From: Rhodobacteraceae bacterium UBA1957
Lineage (GTDB): Bacteria; Pseudomonadota; Alphaproteobacteria; Rhodobacterales; Rhodobacteraceae
NCBI GenBank assembly: GCA_002336405.1
Contig: DDEJ01000089.1
Location: forward strand, 21,614 to 31,651
Direction: 5' to 3'
Length of the DNA stretch: 10,038 nt
In this document: in pieces, positions 6,913 through 10,038 of the stretch
How the letters are laid out: each line of letters opens with the position of its first letter
Position numbering within the stretch: the first letter of the stretch is position 1
Made by a program: the position numbers and the translations under genes
The notes under the pieces: model-generated
Seen by the model: only the letters and a program-made list of their open reading frames with translations
Database searches by the model: none
Told to the model about the DNA's origin: nothing

Positions 6913-7680
6913 ATGATACCCGATTCTGATATGGCTGAACCACAGACACTGCCGCTCTTTGCAGCTGCGGGTGCCGCGGTCCCCAAAACCCAAGCACCCG
7001 CGCGCCAGCCATCCTATATTCGGGATCATCGCAAGCGTTTGCGACAACGCTTTTTGCAAGGGGGCGCTGTGGCGTTACCCGATTATGAGTTGTTAGAGCT
7101 TGTGTTGTTTCGGGCTATTCCCCGTCAAGACGTCAAACCCTTGGCCCGGCAACTGCTTGAGAGGTTCGGAGATTTCAATCACGTTCTTTCTGCGGGGACG
7201 CCGCAATTGTCAGAGGTGACAGGGGTCGGTGATGCGGTGATCTGCGAACTGAAAATAGTTGAGGCGGCCGCCCACCGGCTGTCGCAGTCTAAAGTAATAA
7301 GACGCCCCGTGGTCAGCGGCTGGGATGCGTTGGTCGCCTATTGCAGAACCACTATGGCCCATCGCGAAACCGAACAATTCCGGGTGCTGTATCTCGACAT
7401 TAAAAATGTGCTGATCGCCGACGAACTTCAGGCTAGAGGCACGATTGACCATGTGCCGGTCTATCCGCGCGAAGTTGTTAAGCGGGCGCTTGAGCTGAAT
7501 GCGGCCGCCTTTATTCTTGTTCACAATCATCCCTCGGGGGATCCCACCCCGTCAGAATCTGATATCGTAATGACCCAGCAAATACAATCGGCAGCAGAGG
7601 CGTTAGGTCTCACGGTGCATGATCATCTGATTATCGGCAAATCAGCCGAATTGAGTTTTCGCGCCAGCCATTTGCTGTGA
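6913..7680 (+). CDS. radC: RadC family JAB/MPN-domain protein
   Basis: UPF0758/RadC protein of 255 residues; named for DNA repair, although the early repair assignment in E. coli was later withdrawn and the biochemical role is unsettled. The N-terminal part (about 30-95) carries the RadC helix-hairpin-helix region (YIRDHRKRLRQRF, DYELLELVLFRAIPRQDVKPLA, VTGVGDAVICELK). The C-terminal JAB/MPN domain (about 130-255) has the full JAMM metal motif HNHPSGDPTPSESD at 204-217 (His204, His206, Ser214, Asp217). The start could be ATG 6913 or ATG 6931; neither has a strong ribosome site, and GGGGA at 6897-6901 slightly favours 6913. It starts 45 bp after dnaJ, so readthrough from the heat-shock operon is possible. 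Its stop is 5 bp from the stop of the convergent gene. Confidence 0.93.
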   Translation: MIPDSDMAEPQTLPLFAAAGAAVPKTQAPARQPSYIRDHRKRLRQRFLQGGAVALPDYELLELVLFRAIPRQDVKPLARQLLERFGDFNHVLSAGTPQLSEVTGVGDAVICELKIVEAAAHRLSQSKVIRRPVVSGWDALVAYCRTTMAHRETEQFRVLYLDIKNVLIADELQARGTIDHVPVYPREVVKRALELNAAAFILVHNHPSGDPTPSESDIVMTQQIQSAAEALGLTVHDHLIIGKSAELSFRASHLL

Positions 7681-7685
7681 CTAGT

Positions 7686-9311
7686 TTACCGCACCCAGAT
7701 TTCGACCCGGCGGTTCACATCTCGTCCCCATTCAGTGTCGTCGCAGGCCATTGGCATCGCCTCACCGAACGCCGTTGTTGTGATATTGATACGGTCTAAA
7801 TTGACAGCTTCAGCAATTTTGAGAACCGCGTCGCGTATTGTCTCGGCACGCTTTTGGGCAATTTCAAGGTTGCGTGATGCTGGACCCAAGCCGTCACTAA
7901 AACCTACAAACGCCAGTTGACGCCCATCATAGGCTCCGCTTTCCAGAACCATGGCAAGGCGGTGTATATTTGCGCGCGACTGGGCGTCAAGCTGGCTGGA
8001 ACCAGACAAAAACCGAAACGACATGGTGACACGCCTTAGTGGCGCCAAAAAATTCAACATGTTTTGTAAATCTTTTAAGGTCGTTCCTGTGTTCTGTGTA
8101 CTGGGTTTACTTGCGTCCAGATCCATGGCCTTTTCTACGGAACCCGTTCCGGCGACAGAGACCGCCTGAACCAGTCGATCACCCTGCTGGTTCAACGGAA
8201 TTTCCTCGAGATTTTGATTGATGAAACCGGCGCGTTCGATCACGGCCTGCGCAGAATCAGTGCTGGTATAGGCGAGAAATTCGCGGGCAATTTTTGGCAA
8301 TCGGTGCATGGCCATATACAGAAATATCGGCGTCGTTATTGGATAATCTTGGGTCTTGATCATGCGTGGGTCTGCACCCAATGAGACGCCGCAATCGCCA
8401 GAAATCTGCATGGGGTGGGAAAACCGTATATAACTATGGGTCATTAGCGCCAGCGCCAGCGGGTCACGGCTGACCCGTAGATCAAGGTCTTTACCGTCGG
8501 CAATACGGGTGACGGCGTCTGTGATATCTTGATCCGCAGGTTGTAGAATGCGATCTGTCACCGACTGGCTTGTACCGGATGCGTGACTGCGCAGATACAG
8601 CGCGATCGGCGCATTGGGTCCGCCCAGATCCCGCCAATTGGTGATCTTGCCGCCAAACACCAAAGCCAGATTTTTAAGTGATATCTGGCGCACTGGGTGA
8701 TCTGGTATTGTGACCGGGACCAGTGCGTCCAGCGCCAGAACATGTTCCCGCCTGTAGGGCAGATCATGCGGTTGGCCCTCTTCAAGTCGGTGCTTTTCTG
8801 CAGCTCGAATTTCACGCGTTGACATGGATATTTCGGCATTGTCAGCGATCAGATCTGCAAATCCTTCTTCGGCGGTGCTGAGCTGAAAATGAAATTCTGC
8901 TTGGATTTTATCGCTGCGCTGATCTTTGAGTACATAGGTAAAACGGCTGTCGTCGATGGGCTCAAGCACGGCTAATAAATGGTTTTGTGCTGCAAAAGCC
9001 TCCAGCAGTGCCGGTATCAACACCAGCCCAAGTTCACGAGCGCCTGACAGGCGGACTTGGGCAATATAATCGGTAAGGCTGGGGCAGCCAGGCCCATCGC
9101 AGGTCACGCCTGATCCATCGACCGTCAGCTCCCCGTAAACGGTTTCAACGCGATAGAATTCGCCGTTGAAACCTAGCAGTGTGCCCGACAATTCGATCGC
9201 ACCGTCGCGCGATTTCAGCATTACATCTTGCGCCTGACCTGCAGCGGCCAAGTTCAAGAGAATAAGGCTGGCGCTTATCACCGCAGAAAAAAACCGTCTG
9301 AGTGTCTGCAT
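7686..9311 (-). CDS. PstS-like solute-binding domain fused to OmpA peptidoglycan-binding domain
   Basis: Exported protein of 541 residues. A signal peptide at about 1-27 (RR, hydrophobic core, cleavage likely after GQA) leads into a small beta-rich domain (29-79) with a close cysteine pair, CDGPGC (71-76). A type-2 periplasmic binding fold of the PstS superfamily follows (about 85-365), with ALDALVPVTIP (193-203), VFGGKITNWRDLGGP (218-232) and RSHASGT (241-247). The last has the Arg-x3-Ser-Gly-Thr spacing of PstS phosphate ligands. A linker (about 370-425) and an OmpA C-terminal domain (about 426-541) complete it: GFSDGLGPASRNLEIAQKRAE has the Asp473/Arg488 pair that holds diaminopimelate, ending GRDVNRRVEIWV. 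A binding protein tethered to peptidoglycan is implied; the ligand is unknown and no transporter genes are nearby. Its ATG is 6 bases after the stop of the upstream gene, with a weak ribosome site, so translation is probably coupled. Confidence 0.85.
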   Translation of the reverse strand: MQTLRRFFSAVISASLILLNLAAAGQAQDVMLKSRDGAIELSGTLLGFNGEFYRVETVYGELTVDGSGVTCDGPGCPSLTDYIAQVRLSGARELGLVLIPALLEAFAAQNHLLAVLEPIDDSRFTYVLKDQRSDKIQAEFHFQLSTAEEGFADLIADNAEISMSTREIRAAEKHRLEEGQPHDLPYRREHVLALDALVPVTIPDHPVRQISLKNLALVFGGKITNWRDLGGPNAPIALYLRSHASGTSQSVTDRILQPADQDITDAVTRIADGKDLDLRVSRDPLALALMTHSYIRFSHPMQISGDCGVSLGADPRMIKTQDYPITTPIFLYMAMHRLPKIAREFLAYTSTDSAQAVIERAGFINQNLEEIPLNQQGDRLVQAVSVAGTGSVEKAMDLDASKPSTQNTGTTLKDLQNMLNFLAPLRRVTMSFRFLSGSSQLDAQSRANIHRLAMVLESGAYDGRQLAFVGFSDGLGPASRNLEIAQKRAETIRDAVLKIAEAVNLDRINITTTAFGEAMPMACDDTEWGRDVNRRVEIWVR

Positions 9312-9317
9312 AGCCTG

Positions 9318-10038
9318 TTATTCTTTGGGCGTTTGAAAGTTATCAAGAATGGCGTTCATGACAATGAAATCACCGATAGCGTCACATTTTGGCAAATAAA
9401 GCGTCAGTTGTTGACCCTTGGAGTGTGTGTCGGCGCTGTGATACACAAGTTCACCCGCTACGGTACGTCCACAGTTTTCATCCGTTATTTCGACTTCGAC
9501 GCCCAGTTTGATCGGTTGTGACTTGCCGCTTAGATCCACAGGAAAAGACGCAATCTCGGCATGAAACCCGTCTGGGACCGCGGTAATGCCGTGGTCTGTG
9601 AAAAAAGGGCCTGCCATCTCGGTGCTGTCGGGATCAAGAGGGGCCGTCTGGAGAGATAGATGGCCGTCTGCTCCATGGGTTGCACCGTCTTTATATGCGT
9701 GCAGCTGCAGCCCTTTTGCGCCTTGCCATTGCAGCGAAACCCGTTGGAATTGCCCTGCGTCTGGTACGTTTATCATTGTCAGCGCGCCATCACCATTGTC
9801 GAATGTTGCGACGAAAATTGCTTTTTTGGTTAGCGCTGGAACCGTCATTTTAGCCACGCCCGCAGCGTTAGTTTTATGGCTGAACATCAGCCCACTGTGG
9901 TGTAAGACGATCTGTTCATCTGGCAGGCAACCTGCAGTGATGGTCAGGGCGGCCATTGCCAGTGGTTCGGCTTTTGCCGTCATGGTAATACTGCAGTCGG
10001 TGGCCGGGTCTATCGTTTCAGGGCCTATCGTTTCTGTG
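9318..10038 (-). CDS. Uncharacterised probable envelope protein (partial, N-terminus beyond right edge)
   Basis: Not assignable to a named family. The reading frame stays open through the right edge, so the Met at 9983 is probably internal: the residues before it (PATDCSITM) run smoothly into the domain. 239 residues are visible. At the edge is a Pro/Thr/Glu-rich stretch with two copies of ETI[GD]P, which looks like a linker after a membrane anchor or signal peptide. The body is mostly beta-type with four cysteines (in DCS, GCLP, ENCGR and PKCDA), consistent with disulfides in the periplasm. It has motifs FDNGDGA, VSLQWQGAKGLQLHAY and CDAIGDFIVMNAILDNF. I recall similar proteins, some labelled 'translocase' or hypothetical, beside PstS-like/OmpA fusions in Rhodobacterales; that label has no support in the sequence. 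It is 6 bp upstream of that fusion gene and surely co-transcribed. Confidence 0.75.
   Translation of the reverse strand, partial: TETIGPETIDPATDCSITMTAKAEPLAMAALTITAGCLPDEQIVLHHSGLMFSHKTNAAGVAKMTVPALTKKAIFVATFDNGDGALTMINVPDAGQFQRVSLQWQGAKGLQLHAYKDGATHGADGHLSLQTAPLDPDSTEMAGPFFTDHGITAVPDGFHAEIASFPVDLSGKSQPIKLGVEVEITDENCGRTVAGELVYHSADTHSKGQQLTLYLPKCDAIGDFIVMNAILDNFQTPKE
10009..10038. repeat. Tandem 15-bp repeat encoding a Glu-Thr-Ile-x-Pro unit
   Basis: Two adjacent 15-bp units (10009-10023 and 10024-10038) share TATCGTTTC at the same offset and encode ETIDP and ETIGP on the minus strand. The array reaches the window edge and may continue. It forms part of a flexible linker in the truncated envelope protein. 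Confidence 0.6.

Noticed and set aside
1..10038. CRISPR array, insertion sequence, tRNA or rRNA
   Set aside because: No regularly spaced repeats, transposase motifs, terminal inverted repeats, or tRNA/rRNA-like sequence were seen on either strand.

Overview
The window looks like a chromosomal segment of a Rhodobacterales (Roseobacter-group) alphaproteobacterium. This rests on the protein sequences, which read like roseobacter orthologues (RadC, GalU, the capsule-type ABC-2 permease, and a solute-binding/OmpA fusion protein). It also rests on an alphaproteobacterial-type RpoH promoter ahead of dnaK. No mobile element, tRNA, rRNA or CRISPR array was found. Species cannot be assigned from the sequence alone.

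Layout. 1-713 (-) is galU, cut by the left edge. 714-938 is a very AT-rich spacer (about 24% GC over 721-930) with a direct repeat and a perfect A/T palindrome. 939-2536 (-) is a tightly coupled cysQ-kdsB pair overlapping by one base (TAATG). A divergent promoter region of about 145 bp separates it from a 273-residue ABC-2 export permease (2683-3504, +). A 228-bp spacer then carries a strong heat-shock promoter and a 5'-leader hairpin. It leads into dnaK (3733-5646) and dnaJ (5719-6867), which are separated by a long intercistronic hairpin. radC (6913-7680, +) follows. It converges, with only 5 bp between stop codons, on a two-gene minus-strand unit. That unit is an unrecognised exported-looking protein (from beyond the right edge to 9318) followed by a PstS-like/OmpA fusion protein (9311-7686).

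How the genes fit together. GalU (UDP-glucose), the KdsB-family enzyme (CMP-Kdo-type sugar activation) and the capsule-type permease all point to surface polysaccharide synthesis or export. CysQ is a PAP/inositol-phosphate phosphatase coupled to the KdsB-like gene. dnaKJ is the heat-shock chaperone operon. The right-hand pair is an envelope system: a periplasmic anion-binding-type domain tied to a peptidoglycan-binding OmpA domain, co-transcribed with a companion of unknown function. This pair is the least described part of the window. Secondary points are a substituted metal-ligand position in the KdsB-like enzyme and the two structured RNA elements in dnaKJ.
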